From CAWUFC02 sp963921335 (lineage in GTDB: Bacteria > Pseudomonadota > Gammaproteobacteria > Pseudomonadales > Halieaceae), in NCBI GenBank assembly GCA_963921335.3, contig CAWUFC020000002.1, positions 1,178,001 to 1,242,000 on the forward strand: a DNA stretch of 64,000 nt, read 5' to 3'. The notes below the pieces were generated by a model that had not been told where the DNA came from, did not search any database, and saw only the letters and a list, made by a program, of their open reading frames with translations. How positions within the stretch are numbered: position 1 is the stretch's first letter; the number at the start of each line of letters is the position of its first letter. Of this stretch, positions 25,439 through 35,355 are shown in pieces. Position numbers and translations under genes: made by a program.

Positions 25439-27129
25439 TTAGTTCCCGAGAAACTCGACGAGCCCATCCACGGATACTTCGACAAACTCGTTGGACTGGG
25501 TCATTTCTTCCAGTACCTTGGCCTGGGTTCTGCGACCTGAATCCAACTCTCCTAACCAGAATGCAAAACCGGCTTCGTCGGGCTGGCGGCCAAACACGTT
25601 TTCGAAAATATGCGTGAGAAAAACCGCGTTATCGATGGAGTTTCCATCCGTGGCATTCACAAAGCCCAGGAATTCCTCTGAGAAAATAAAACCGGCTAAC
25701 ATGCTCTCCAGAGTCTGTCTGCCCTCGTTAATTTCGTTAAGCCACCAGTCGTAGCCGGCCTGGTCGGGCTGACGGCCCAGCGCTCCCGCGTAGGCACGAT
25801 AAAGTTGCGCCTGCGCAGCGCTGATGGTTTCTCCATCGCAGGTCAACACAGTCGAATCCCAGAAAAAATCGTTATCATCAACGATCTGCGGACAGCCGTT
25901 GCCCTGAGAATCACCATCGAAAGTAGCGCTGAGCTGGTAGGCACCACTGACAGAAGCATCAAAGCCAGAAACCTGCAATACATACTCCGCAGCCGCACCA
26001 ACATCCAATTCGATTAGAAAGTTGCCATTAGAGCCACTGTCATCATCGGCAGCCACGACCTGCCCGTCCAGTAACAAAGCGCCCGCGAGATCCAGACTGC
26101 CACTACTACTAATACCTAGCCGCCCAGGGCCGCCTACAGCCACACTAAAGCTATCTGTTTCACCTGCGCCCAACTGCCCATTGGCCTGCCCGGGAACAGA
26201 GAGAACGCCCATGGTGGCGCCGCCTGCTTGCCCAATCCCGATATCAGCCATGATGCCCGCTTCGATCGCACTGAGTTGGCGAACCCCAGGCCCCTCAACG
26301 GTAGCCGCCTCCATCAACAGAGCTTCTGAGCTATAGAAGTCATCATCGAGATGCGCGATAGAGCTGCCGGGTTGATAGGGTGATGGGGAATAAAGCGGTA
26401 TAGGAACACCATTATTGGCCGCCACGCCCTGGCTACCATGCCATACCAACCCACTCTGACCAGCGCCGCCAGCAACGGCAGCTAAAAAACGCGAGGAGTC
26501 CATGACGAAGCTGTTGCCATCAATAACTGGGCCCTGGCTATCTCCCACAAACTCATCATAAGGCTGGTAGCCTCCTGGACTAGGCGGCTGACTACCACAG
26601 GCATCTCCAGCTTCATTAATCAGGCCGCCACCGAAACCCATGGCGTGTAACAATTCGTGGATCATCGTGGATTTAAAATCAAAAGCGTTGCTTGAGATGT
26701 TGTCATCAAGATCCCAAACCACGTCCTCGAAGTTCACTGAAACATTGCCATCAGGCGCAGAACCATTCGGGTCATTCTCGCCGAGCGCTTTTACGCCAAC
26801 AAAGCCACGATCGCCAAAGCCAGTACCGCAACTTTCTGGTAAGGCACTGCCCGCTGACGCCAGCGTGGAGTCGTCGGTATCACTGCCGTCAACCTCGAGT
26901 ACGATGGTTGCGTTGAGATGAGGAAAAAACTCGCTGTGATGGCGGCCGCCTCCTCCAGAGACTGCTTTCGAGCAGCACCTTCCAGAGGATCGTCAAAGCC
27001 TGTGCCCTGATCCGTATAAACAAATTCAAACGTGATATCAGCATTATCAGTAGGTGCTGCTAAAAAAGCGGACAGTAAGGCCGCTTTGCAGAAGCTTGAT
27101 CGCATCAACACTGTTTTAATGGGCATCAT
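25439..27129 (-). pseudogene. Exported metalloprotease with PPC and DUF4214 domains, -1 frameshift at T6
   Basis: The N-terminal part from 27129 has a signal peptide (LMRSSFCKAALLSAFLAAP) and reaches ITASFF, then leaves frame. The conserved text continues in the -1 frame as PHLNATIVLEVDGSDTDD, then the zinc motif TMIHELLHAMGFGGG. A PPC-like beta domain follows, then a C-terminal DUF4214 module (LYRAYAGALGRQPDQAGYDW; VFGRQPDEAGFAFWLGELDS). The break is a T6 run (complement of 26924-26929); one more T restores SFFPHLN. The local sequence AGT TTT TTC is the same as at the pilK break. The start overlaps the stop of the upstream gene (ATGATG). It is a pseudogene or a sequence error; the long intact downstream part favours error or a recent event. 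Confidence 0.75.
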
Positions 27130-27871
27130 GAGTTACCCCCTTGCGGAATAACCGCCACTGCGCTCTGTCCCGCCGCGTTAATCGCAATCGACACCCGAAT
27201 AGGCGTACCGGCGTCCGATTCCGACCTCAGAAATAACACCGACAAGCCACCATCTGCACGCACCGCTCCCGCGCTAATGTCCGCTGCAGTCAGTGGCCGT
27301 TCATCTGGATGAGTCGCCACCATATGAGTATTGGCTAGTTCGAGTAACTCTGTCACAGCCTCGGCCCCCCGAGACGCATGGTCGCCATGATTTGCTCCAA
27401 TTTATCTCTGAGCCCACGCAGGCTCTCTGACCCGGCTGCATGCTGCAGCCCGGTGACAGACACACTGCGGGAACGGCTGCCGTCATTGCCATAGAGAATG
27501 GTCGTTGCGCTGTGGGAGTAGCGGATATCGCGATAGTCTCTCTCAGCAGAAGCGCTCAAAGCAGCCTGTTGCCGGAAAAAACCGCTCTTGGTGGCATAAT
27601 CCGTCAGGGCTTGCAGCTCGGTACTACTGAGCTGGCCATCGTAGGCGCTGGAATGGCTGTAGATCTGCGGCATCACTACCCGGCCATCAGAATAAATGGT
27701 GAGCGTGGGTTCATCGCTGAGCCTGACCAACCTGTCTCCGCGATAATCGAGAGTGAAAGCCACGTAGGGGGCCTCGTCAGCAAAGGCCTGGGCCATTAAC
27801 AGCGGTAATAGCAATATTGCGCCTGCTGATAACCGACTGAGTCGGTGCAAGCCCTTAAAAGTCATTCTCAT
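27126..27871 (-). pseudogene. Unknown exported protein, -1 frameshift at a G6 run
   Basis: The start at ATG 27871 has a ribosome site (AGGAG) and a signal peptide (LSRLSAGAILLLPLLMAQAFA). The first part ends after MRLGGPRL at a TGA, but the -1 frame continues as EAVTELLELANTHMVATHPD to the stop at 27126. One more G in the run of six (complement of 27365-27370) gives RLGGAEAVTELLEL. The family is unknown; there is a beta-rich middle and a helical LRDKLEQIM segment. Its stop overlaps the metalloprotease start, so the two are translationally coupled. A propeptide- or inhibitor-like partner of the protease is possible but only an inference from position. Confidence 0.65.
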
Positions 27872-28096
27872 GAGTATTGATCTCCTGTTGCCGGTCTCTG
27901 GGCGAATACCAGACGCTAATGCTTGCGCACAAACTTTGCCCCCGCCGGATAAACCTACTATAGACCAGCATTTGCAATTCGCCATGGCGCCAGTTGGTAG
28001 TTCATCACGCTCGCCCATGACACTGGCACAAGTATAAACTATTCTGTACTAGTATTCCGTCTGAACACCACCCAGAAAGGAGCAGAGCATCACACC

Positions 28097-28630
28097 ATGA
28101 TCGAATCCATTTCGAAAACATATCTTACCTGCGCTGTTCTGTTGGCCGCGGCAATCCTGGCAGCCTGCAGTTCCAGCCACTCTGTAGCTGCCATGAGCAC
28201 ACCCATCTGGCGCGGTGTAGAGAAGATCGGACTCGCCTGTCGCATCTCATCCGACAATACTGACATCATCAGGGCGGCAGAGACCGAGTTCTGCGCCGCG
28301 GTGGCGAACAATATCAGGTCACGGCTCTCTCCAGACCTATCCTTCGACGTACTCGATCATCCCGACGCCAGACTGCTGGAGGAGAATCGGGTAACGCTGG
28401 TTTTCCATGCCAGCCTGACCTGGAGCGACAGTGCATTTCAGGGGTACTTACTCGCCGTTTCTTCCAGTCAGTTCAGACATACGCCCGGTGGCCCGCCAGG
28501 CGCGGTGTTTGGCGCACCACCCTCGGTGGCCGCGATACCCCAAACCACTCCACAACTGCCCAGAGGTAGTCTGATAAACACTGAGCTGAAAGACATCATC
28601 AGCCAGCACGTCAACAAACTGCTGCTCTAA
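28097..28630 (+). CDS. Unknown lipoprotein
   Basis: The 177-residue protein has a lipoprotein signal: a hydrophobic stretch (LTCAVLLAAAILAAC) ending in the lipobox LAAC, so it is probably acylated at Cys 28 or so. A ribosome site AAAGGAGC precedes the ATG. The mature part has two further cysteines (LACRISS; EFCAAV) and a Pro/Gly-rich loop (TPGGPPGAVFGAPPS). No family is recognised. It lies 26 bp before the serralysin-like gene in the same direction and is likely co-transcribed with it, so a role alongside the protease is possible but unproven. Confidence 0.7.
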   Translation: MIESISKTYLTCAVLLAAAILAACSSSHSVAAMSTPIWRGVEKIGLACRISSDNTDIIRAAETEFCAAVANNIRSRLSPDLSFDVLDHPDARLLEENRVTLVFHASLTWSDSAFQGYLLAVSSSQFRHTPGGPPGAVFGAPPSVAAIPQTTPQLPRGSLINTELKDIISQHVNKLLL

Positions 28631-28656
28631 GCACCAGCTGAGCGAGGATAAGAATA

Positions 28657-31600
28657 ATGAAACCGGTTTTTATCCTAGAGCAGGTGATTGCTCAAATTAA
28701 TTCCAACAACTTGTGGCCCACCAAGCAGGTCACCTATGCCTTTGCAACCGAGGCCTCAGCAGATGTGTTCTTCATGGAAGAAGAGAGACCGCCTTACCTG
28801 TCACCTTTTAATTCCGAACAAAGGGCGGCTAGCAACCTGGCCTTTAACCTTTGGGAGGACGTGATTGACCTCGATTTTGTGCTTGGCGATGAAAGCAATG
28901 CTGAAATTCTGCTGATCAACGGCAATGGGCCCTCGGCAGGCCAGGCTTACGCCTATTTCCCGACCACGGGGGATATTTTCGTGAACCCTGACCAGGCGAC
29001 AAACCTCGAGCTAGAACCAGGTGGATATGGCCTGGGTACGCTGATTCATGAAATGGGCCACGCCATTGGCATGTCCCATCCAGGCAACTACAGCGCGTAC
29101 GACGGACAACCACCCACCTATCGTAACAGCGCGGAATTTCAGCAAGACAGCAAGCAGTACAGCGTCATGTCCTATTTCGCGGCAGAGAACACAGGTGCGG
29201 ATCACGGCTGGGAAAGCCCGTCTACCCCACTGCTGTATGACATCCTTACCGGCCAGGCCATGTACGGTGCAAACACCTCGACACGCACCGGCGACACGGT
29301 CTATGGATTTAACTCTACGGCCGACCGCAGCGTCTTTGATTTTTCGCGAAACGAACTGCCAGTGCTTGCGATATGGGATGCTGGCGGCAATGACACGCTG
29401 GATTTTTCAGGCTATGCCACCAACTCAGTGATTGACCTGAATGAGGGTGGATTCAGCAACGCCGATGGACTGGTAAAGAATATTGCCATCGCTTTCAACA
29501 CCGTCATCGAGAACGCCATCGGCGGCAGCGGCAATGATTCGCTCATTGGGCAATCCGCAGACAACCGACTTGAGGGCGGCGCAGGCAATGACCGACTTCA
29601 GGGTGCTGGGGGCAATGACATACTGAGTGGCGGCAGCGGCACAGACACAGCGATATTCAGCGGCACCATTGCTTCATACGGCGTTACCGACCTCGGAGGC
29701 GGCAGGTATGAAGTGAAGGGTCTCGATGGTACCGACCAGTTGGAAGACATAGAACAAATCCAGTTTGGCAACGGTGCACCAATCGATATCGATACGGCTG
29801 CACGCACCGCTGACACTCCTGCAGACCCGACCCCTGAACCTGAACCTGAACCCGAACCCGAACCAGAGCCCGAACCTGAACCAGAGCCCAATCCAGAGCC
29901 GAGCGACGACGCCAGCGACGACTTCACACGACCAACCTTAATTACGGTGCCCAACAGCTATAGCGAGTCGGTAGGCGATGGTTCTGATGCTTTGGATTAC
30001 TTCCTGTTTACCGCAGCAGCCAGCGGCACGGTAGAAATCAGCCTGCAAGGTTTGAACGGCGATCTTGATCTGGCCGTCTATGACCGGGACGGCGGTTTTT
30101 TGTCCAGCTCAAACAACCCTGGCACGGACAGTGAATTCATCTCCATCAATGTGTCTGCAAACCAGGATTATCTGGTAGAAGTATTCCCCTACAACACCGC
30201 CAGCTCCACATACACGCTGGATTTGCAGCTGACCAACACCAATATTGATGCTGGCGAAGGTCTGGACGACGCCATGCCGCTGCCACTCCCAGGCTCGATC
30301 ACTCAGTCGGTGGGCGGCAATCAGGATGAGTTCGATTTCTACCAGTTGGTGGCCAACGAAGACGGTGTGCTCGTGGTCACAATGACAGACCTGACGCGAG
30401 ATATCGATATGTATCTCGGCGGCAGCGATGGCGAGCTCGTTGCGCTGTCGAGTAACCTCAATACTGAGGATGAGCAGTTATTCGCCAACGTTACCGCGGG
30501 TGAAGTGTATTACGTTGGCGTTTTGCCCTTTGAAGAATCACCCGGTGACTACACTCTCAACGCTAGAATCGACACGACCGGCAGCCTGAGCGTGGATAAT
30601 AACAACGGCTTTGATACTGCCAGCCCGATCAATGCGCCCGGGCAGGTGTCGGACACAGTAGGTTATGAGGGAGACAACACCGACTACTACCGCTTTGTCG
30701 CCAATAGCACTGGCACCCTAATCGCAAGAGTCAGCGGGCTTAATGCAGACCTGGACCTGTTTTTACTGGACACAGACGCAGCCCTGCTGACCGCATCGCA
30801 GGTTGAAGGCTCTGCGAACGAAGCACTGGCATATTACGTTGAGGCGGGCAAAGAGTACTTTTTGGAGGTGGCACCCTGGCTGGAAGCTGAGAGCACCTAC
30901 CAGCTCACCCTGGAGCTTGCGGACAACAACAGCGGCATAGATGCGGCCAATGCCATTGCGAACGCCACTGAACTCGCACCCGGCTCACAGGTGATTCAAG
31001 ATGTTGGTGGCCCTGGTGATACCGCTGACTACTTCAGGATAACTGCGCCAAGCACTGGGGTGCTTGATCTCGGCCTTACCGGTCTTGGTGCAGACCTCGA
31101 CCTTATTCTCTATGACACGGCCGGCACTGAGCTGAAGGGGTCACGCCTGTTTGCCGCCACGCCTGAATCTATCCAGTACCTGGTATCTGCTGATCAAGAG
31201 CTCATCGTCGGGGTGCTGCCCTACGAAGACTCTATATCCAGCTACGTGCTTAGCACCAGCGTAGACGGCAGCAGCGCGATTTACCAAAAGGTCATTCAGC
31301 AGGCCTACATTGCCTATTATGGTCGTGCAGCAGACCCCGGCGGCCTTGGCTACTGGGCGGATCAGCTGGCAGCCAGGGAAGGCAACTTGAGGGACATTAT
31401 GAGCTCTTTTTCCAACTCTGAAGAGTTCATAGAGCGCTACGGCGGCCTTTCAAACGGGGAGCTGATAGATAACATCTTCGGCCAACTATTCGGCAGATTG
31501 CCGGACGACGCCGGCCGCGCCTTCTACCTCGATCTTTTGGATCGCGGCGAACGTTCTTTGGAAACAATCACCCTGGATGTGTTGTTTGGCGCGCAAAACG

Positions 31601-31902
31601 AAGATCTGAGCATCATCAATAACAAGGTTGAGTTGGCCACCTACTTCACAGCCTCGCTTGAAGTTACTGGTTATGAATACGCGGGTAGCGATGCAGCCAA
31701 TAACGTGAAGACCCTTTTCGACGGTATTACCAGCGACTTGCAGGATGGATTCGGTAGTGTTGACGATTTCTTCGCAGGTGGTGAACGCGCAGAGGCGGCT
31801 CCAGAATTTGAAGCACAAGCGGCTAATGATAGCCCGCCCACGTTTATCGTAATTGGCGGCCATACCGAAGACCACGAGGAGCATGACCATTTGATCGGAT
31901 AG
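28657..31902 (+). CDS. Serralysin-like RTX metalloprotease with four PPC domains and DUF4214
   Basis: The 1081-residue protein lacks an N-terminal signal peptide, as expected for type I secreted RTX proteins. The zinc motif HEMGHAIGMSHPG is near residue 131 and a Met-turn YSVMSYF follows, typical of M10 serralysins. RTX repeats (GGSGNDSLIG, GGAGNDRLQG, GGNDILSGG) lie near 289-330 and should bind calcium outside the cell. A Pro-Glu linker (about 393-415) leads into four PPC beta domains of about 110 residues (about 425-875), then a C-terminal DUF4214 module (AYYGRAADPGGLGYWADQL) very like that of the amine oxidase. The C-terminus is His/acid-rich (GGHTEDHEEHDHLIG). No type I exporter genes are in the window. 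Most serralysins are about 480 residues; this one is more than twice that. Confidence 0.88.
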   Translation: MKPVFILEQVIAQINSNNLWPTKQVTYAFATEASADVFFMEEERPPYLSPFNSEQRAASNLAFNLWEDVIDLDFVLGDESNAEILLINGNGPSAGQAYAYFPTTGDIFVNPDQATNLELEPGGYGLGTLIHEMGHAIGMSHPGNYSAYDGQPPTYRNSAEFQQDSKQYSVMSYFAAENTGADHGWESPSTPLLYDILTGQAMYGANTSTRTGDTVYGFNSTADRSVFDFSRNELPVLAIWDAGGNDTLDFSGYATNSVIDLNEGGFSNADGLVKNIAIAFNTVIENAIGGSGNDSLIGQSADNRLEGGAGNDRLQGAGGNDILSGGSGTDTAIFSGTIASYGVTDLGGGRYEVKGLDGTDQLEDIEQIQFGNGAPIDIDTAARTADTPADPTPEPEPEPEPEPEPEPEPEPNPEPSDDASDDFTRPTLITVPNSYSESVGDGSDALDYFLFTAAASGTVEISLQGLNGDLDLAVYDRDGGFLSSSNNPGTDSEFISINVSANQDYLVEVFPYNTASSTYTLDLQLTNTNIDAGEGLDDAMPLPLPGSITQSVGGNQDEFDFYQLVANEDGVLVVTMTDLTRDIDMYLGGSDGELVALSSNLNTEDEQLFANVTAGEVYYVGVLPFEESPGDYTLNARIDTTGSLSVDNNNGFDTASPINAPGQVSDTVGYEGDNTDYYRFVANSTGTLIARVSGLNADLDLFLLDTDAALLTASQVEGSANEALAYYVEAGKEYFLEVAPWLEAESTYQLTLELADNNSGIDAANAIANATELAPGSQVIQDVGGPGDTADYFRITAPSTGVLDLGLTGLGADLDLILYDTAGTELKGSRLFAATPESIQYLVSADQELIVGVLPYEDSISSYVLSTSVDGSSAIYQKVIQQAYIAYYGRAADPGGLGYWADQLAAREGNLRDIMSSFSNSEEFIERYGGLSNGELIDNIFGQLFGRLPDDAGRAFYLDLLDRGERSLETITLDVLFGAQNEDLSIINNKVELATYFTASLEVTGYEYAGSDAANNVKTLFDGITSDLQDGFGSVDDFFAGGERAEAAPEFEAQAANDSPPTFIVIGGHTEDHEEHDHLIG
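29833..29901 (+). repeat. 6-bp tandem repeat coding for a Pro-Glu linker
   Basis: Eleven consecutive CCN-GAR or near-identical units encode alternating Pro and Glu (one unit reads Pro-Asn) between the RTX region and the first PPC domain. Units are all 6 bp, so length changes keep the reading frame and would only alter linker length. Confidence 0.85.
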
Positions 31903-32116
31903 TCAGTGGCGATAAGGAGTAATTTTCCGAATTCAATATGCTCGAGTCGACGCGCTGTGCGAAAGTTGCTTAAGTTCAGCGATCGCTAACGCCTATGCAT
32001 CATACACTTAGAGCCCCCAAGCTACAAAAATATGCCAGCCTTGCCAGTTCGGAAGAAACACAGGCTAACGTAAATAGAGCGCTGTTCGCGAGGCCCATCA
32101 AACTATCTCAATGGTT

Positions 32117-33127
32117 TCAATTTCCCATAGAATCGGCCAAGACGTTATATAGCATTTCGCAATCTATAATCATTTTCTGAGAATGATGGTTGTTCTTCTC
32201 CTGATCCGGAGAGGTATAAATAACCTGATTAACCAGTGCAAAGTAATTTAGCTGACGGCATTTTGCGATTGCACTGAAACAAGGGTTCAGGTAATTCTCC
32301 TGAAACAATTCATACACCATCTGCCCTTCAGGAGAAAACAATAAGTTGGCAAAACCGGCACCATGAACTCCCGCTATTGATCTAGCATTTCTGAATATAC
32401 CTATTTGGTGATCTAGAGGTAGGTCGGACAGGGAAAGGGAGTTAAAATCCAGCGAAGTTAGCGTGGCCTCTACCTCCTCTGAGTTCGCTACAGTTCTTTT
32501 TTTTGAATCTTGTCTATTAATGAAAATCTTATCGCCATAAATATTACTTGTATCGATATCGCTGAAGATCTCGTCAAATAACTTTGTGAATAACTCATGG
32601 TGAGTTCTGTCATATGCTCCCCATAGCAAGTTAGAACATACAGACTTCTCCAATCTATACACAGCATCCTTAGCGGCAACTGTATATTCAATCCCAGGTA
32701 TACGCTTGATATACTGCAGTCTTATCTCGTCTAGCTCTGGACCCAAAATACATATTTTCTCTTGGCCCATTTGGTCTTTAATGTGCTTTCTGCAAAAAAG
32801 GATATTTGAAACCACCTGTTTTACCCAATGATAATAATTGAAGCTTGAAGCAGATGGTGAATTACCGGCAATAATGTACGTGCCTTGAAGAAACATCTGG
32901 TTTTTAGTTTTAAGCATCTCCGGAGTGATAATGTTGTTTCTTCCCGCGAGGTAACGAGATTGCAGATTAGGCTTCTCTTGGCTACTAGCTAGAATAAAGT
33001 TATTACCTGATACTACGGTGTTTTCACAAAAATAAAGCTCTGGCTCTGGGCCGCTGCCGCATTTCAGAACTGAGGTATCAATATCTGATTCGATAAGCTG
33101 GGAAACGTGTGTTATCGGACCAGTCAT
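32117..33127 (-). CDS. Family 61 glycosyltransferase
   Basis: The 336-residue protein carries the GT61 (DUF563) signature: KIFINRQDSKKRTVANSEEV, then AGVHGAGFANLLFSPEG and VYELFQENYLNP. GT61 enzymes add sugars such as xylose or N-acetylglucosamine to glycans. This one has no membrane segment and is probably cytoplasmic. It is shorter at the N-terminus than typical members; the frame is open about 14 codons upstream of the chosen ATG without a better start. Base composition is clearly more AT-rich than the genes left of 31.9 kb, marking the start of the glycan island. Confidence 0.8.
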   Translation of the reverse strand: MTGPITHVSQLIESDIDTSVLKCGSGPEPELYFCENTVVSGNNFILASSQEKPNLQSRYLAGRNNIITPEMLKTKNQMFLQGTYIIAGNSPSASSFNYYHWVKQVVSNILFCRKHIKDQMGQEKICILGPELDEIRLQYIKRIPGIEYTVAAKDAVYRLEKSVCSNLLWGAYDRTHHELFTKLFDEIFSDIDTSNIYGDKIFINRQDSKKRTVANSEEVEATLTSLDFNSLSLSDLPLDHQIGIFRNARSIAGVHGAGFANLLFSPEGQMVYELFQENYLNPCFSAIAKCRQLNYFALVNQVIYTSPDQEKNNHHSQKMIIDCEMLYNVLADSMGN

Positions 33128-33229
33128 TTGGTGATTTTGTACAAGAATAACTCTTCCAAATTGGGCTCAAGCATCACTGATTTTTTCGGTATTGATTTGG
33201 CCGCCCAATAACCATAGGCAGTCATATTC

Positions 33230-34315
33230 TCAAAGGTCCAGCGTCTCTTCGTCACAATCCACATCTACCAAGCGCTTCATGTCATTATCGAATTGTCCGG
33301 CCTCAACCGGACCAGCAGCGGATTCATCACCAGAAAATGGCCAGGCAAGGTCATTTGCATCCGGGGAAAAGTGTCTAAAAAACACCGACATCACGTGCCT
33401 GACTCCCTCTTCTTTAACTTTCCTCAAGGTCTCATCGAAGTAAACTCCCCTTGAATGCGGCCCAGTGATGATTTCATAAGACGGGAAATAAACGACGTCC
33501 TCAAAAAGCCTAGCAACTTCTTCACATACCACTCTAAGCACCGACTTGGAGTATGTTGTAGCCGCCAGTACGTGGTTCCCGCTGGCCGAGGCGACCAGCG
33601 GGACCGGCGAAACCGTTAATATTACTCGGCTATCGGGATTTACTTCCCTAAGGGCATGAAGAAAACTGGTCAGATCTGCAAGATTCTCAGATACGCCTGG
33701 GTTGCAAAACTCGTGCTTTCCTTGGTCGAAAACCCCACCGACAACGCCCGGACAGACGGGGTAGACGGCACCATCTTCACTAGACTGCCAACGTTCGGTC
33801 AGTCCTAAGGTAAAGACAAAGACATCAAGTCCTGTAAACATATCCCGCACGGCCTGCAAATGCTGACGCGCATCGAGTCTGAATTCACATTCCGAAGAAA
33901 AGCCTGCTGGTTGTATTTGAGGCCGAAAAGGGTCTATCAAGGAACCATCGGGGTTCGCCCAGCAATCTTCAAGCGGAGCATAAGTGCCGAAAGCCCGCTG
34001 AAATAGCTGCAACAACTGCTTGGCCGTGTAAATATTCCCATAGCGGGCAGAGTAGGTGCCATATGAATAGCGCTGAGCTAATGATGGACGAACTACTTCG
34101 GGCAAACTCTCGGTCTGGTAGAAATTGAACCCGGATTCTTTGAGATAGCGAGAAATGTGTTGCGCGAAGCAGCTACCGGCTGACGCAATCTTATCTTCTT
34201 GACTGATAGTGAATGGAAAATCAACGCAGGGGTCCACATCAATACAGGAAACACCAGCAACTGAATGCCGCCAAAAAGCCCACTCCGGCAGATGCCCGTA
34301 GGGGTGATTACTCAT
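33230..34315 (-). CDS. GSCFA-domain protein
   Basis: The 361-residue protein contains the naming motif of the family (KIASAGSCFAQHISRYLKES, near residue 43) and later blocks DVFVFTLGLTERWQ and ILTVSPVPLVASASGNHV, which match GSCFA/SGNH-like hydrolases thought to esterify or de-esterify surface glycans. The gene overlaps the upstream SGNH-like gene by 4 bp (ATGA), so the two are coupled. GSCFA proteins are common in glycan biosynthesis islands. The biochemical activity of the family is poorly known. Confidence 0.8.
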   Translation of the reverse strand: MSNHPYGHLPEWAFWRHSVAGVSCIDVDPCVDFPFTISQEDKIASAGSCFAQHISRYLKESGFNFYQTESLPEVVRPSLAQRYSYGTYSARYGNIYTAKQLLQLFQRAFGTYAPLEDCWANPDGSLIDPFRPQIQPAGFSSECEFRLDARQHLQAVRDMFTGLDVFVFTLGLTERWQSSEDGAVYPVCPGVVGGVFDQGKHEFCNPGVSENLADLTSFLHALREVNPDSRVILTVSPVPLVASASGNHVLAATTYSKSVLRVVCEEVARLFEDVVYFPSYEIITGPHSRGVYFDETLRKVKEEGVRHVMSVFFRHFSPDANDLAWPFSGDESAAGPVEAGQFDNDMKRLVDVDCDEETLDL

Positions 34316-35100
34316 GGCCGGTTATGCAACTGTTCCACAGAAGACATTTCATTATCGGCCAATTCCTCCAACTGACGCATTATGGCCCTGCCATAATTTA
34401 CATTACCGTGCGTAGGTGAGCGTTTTCCCCATCCGGCTTCAATCATCATGCCTTGTTCATCTTGCATGTCCAACGGTGCTGGCAAGAACTTGATGCCAAT
34501 CTGTTCGCAATGTTTCTCGAATAGTGTTGAACTTGCTTTCCAAAGCTTGTACCGGAACAAAGGTGGGGCCACGCCACTCTCCTCAATAGCTTCGGCAAAA
34601 ACACCGGGATGCTGTATCACATGGTCGTTAGCAGGTATCGGAGGTGGAGACTCTACGTGCACCACTCCGTCACCAAAAAGCTCGGCGAGGCATGTAAGTA
34701 GGTCGAAAAATCCCTTACTTTTATTTCTCTCATGCAACTCATCCATGATCAGCTCGTAGGGCAAAATTCTCGCATCGGGATGATTAGGTAGCTCATCAGC
34801 GTAAGGCAAGACAAAATCATATGATTGAACTGAATTGACTAAGCCTAACTCATTGTGAGCATTTCCCCCTACCATCGACACAACGCGTTCTGGATTCTTA
34901 CCTAAAAGAGCCTGCTTTAGTGCTGGCGCCAGTTCGCCCGCAATCAGCGACGGCCTGAATTCAGGTAAATGCAGTTTCAAACATTCCCAAGTTAAACTGT
35001 AGCGTTTACCGCGCCTATGCGCCGTTTCTAAAGCTCTAGCTACCGCGGTGATGTGACTATGACCGACAATTAGACCGTTTCTATTGGGCAGTGCATTCAT
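34312..35100 (-). CDS. SGNH-hydrolase-like protein
   Basis: The protein has about 262 residues. I placed the start at ATG 35100; the frame also has a TTG at 35112. An N-terminal GHSHITAVARAL block stands where SGNH hydrolases have their nucleophile motif. A middle VSMVGGNAHNELG resembles the Gly/Asn oxyanion block, and a late SPTHGNVNYG could supply the catalytic His. It is therefore probably an SGNH-type esterase or acyltransferase, acting on glycans given its coupling to GSCFA. The usual GDS nucleophile is not obvious (GHS instead), so the activity is uncertain. Confidence 0.6.
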   Translation of the reverse strand: MNALPNRNGLIVGHSHITAVARALETAHRRGKRYSLTWECLKLHLPEFRPSLIAGELAPALKQALLGKNPERVVSMVGGNAHNELGLVNSVQSYDFVLPYADELPNHPDARILPYELIMDELHERNKSKGFFDLLTCLAELFGDGVVHVESPPPIPANDHVIQHPGVFAEAIEESGVAPPLFRYKLWKASSTLFEKHCEQIGIKFLPAPLDMQDEQGMMIEAGWGKRSPTHGNVNYGRAIMRQLEELADNEMSSVEQLHNRP

Positions 35101-35355
35101 CCAAATTCCCAAGGAGCTCTCTTCAATACAGATTTTAAGACAAACAGTTTAACAACCGCACGGCACTGAGTTTAGTAACAGTAGACATTAGATGTCTTTT
35201 TTGGTCCAACGCCTTTAAAAATATAGAGGTTTATTGAGCGCTCCAACCGTGTAACTATAGGCAAAAATTTTTTCAAGCGCTGTCCTGCAACCGGGATGCC
35301 GGAAGTTCTTGGGGAGAATTTGTCACTAATCTAGGCAGCAAAGTATCAATTAAGA

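Noticed and set aside
31978..31987. Palindrome AGCGATCGCT
   Set aside because: It is a single 10-bp palindrome with no spacing or context to suggest an operator.
35183..35202. A hairpin AGACAT-TAG-ATGTCT followed by T residues, like a terminator
   Set aside because: The stem is only six mostly A/T pairs and it lies between divergent genes, where no transcript needs ending.
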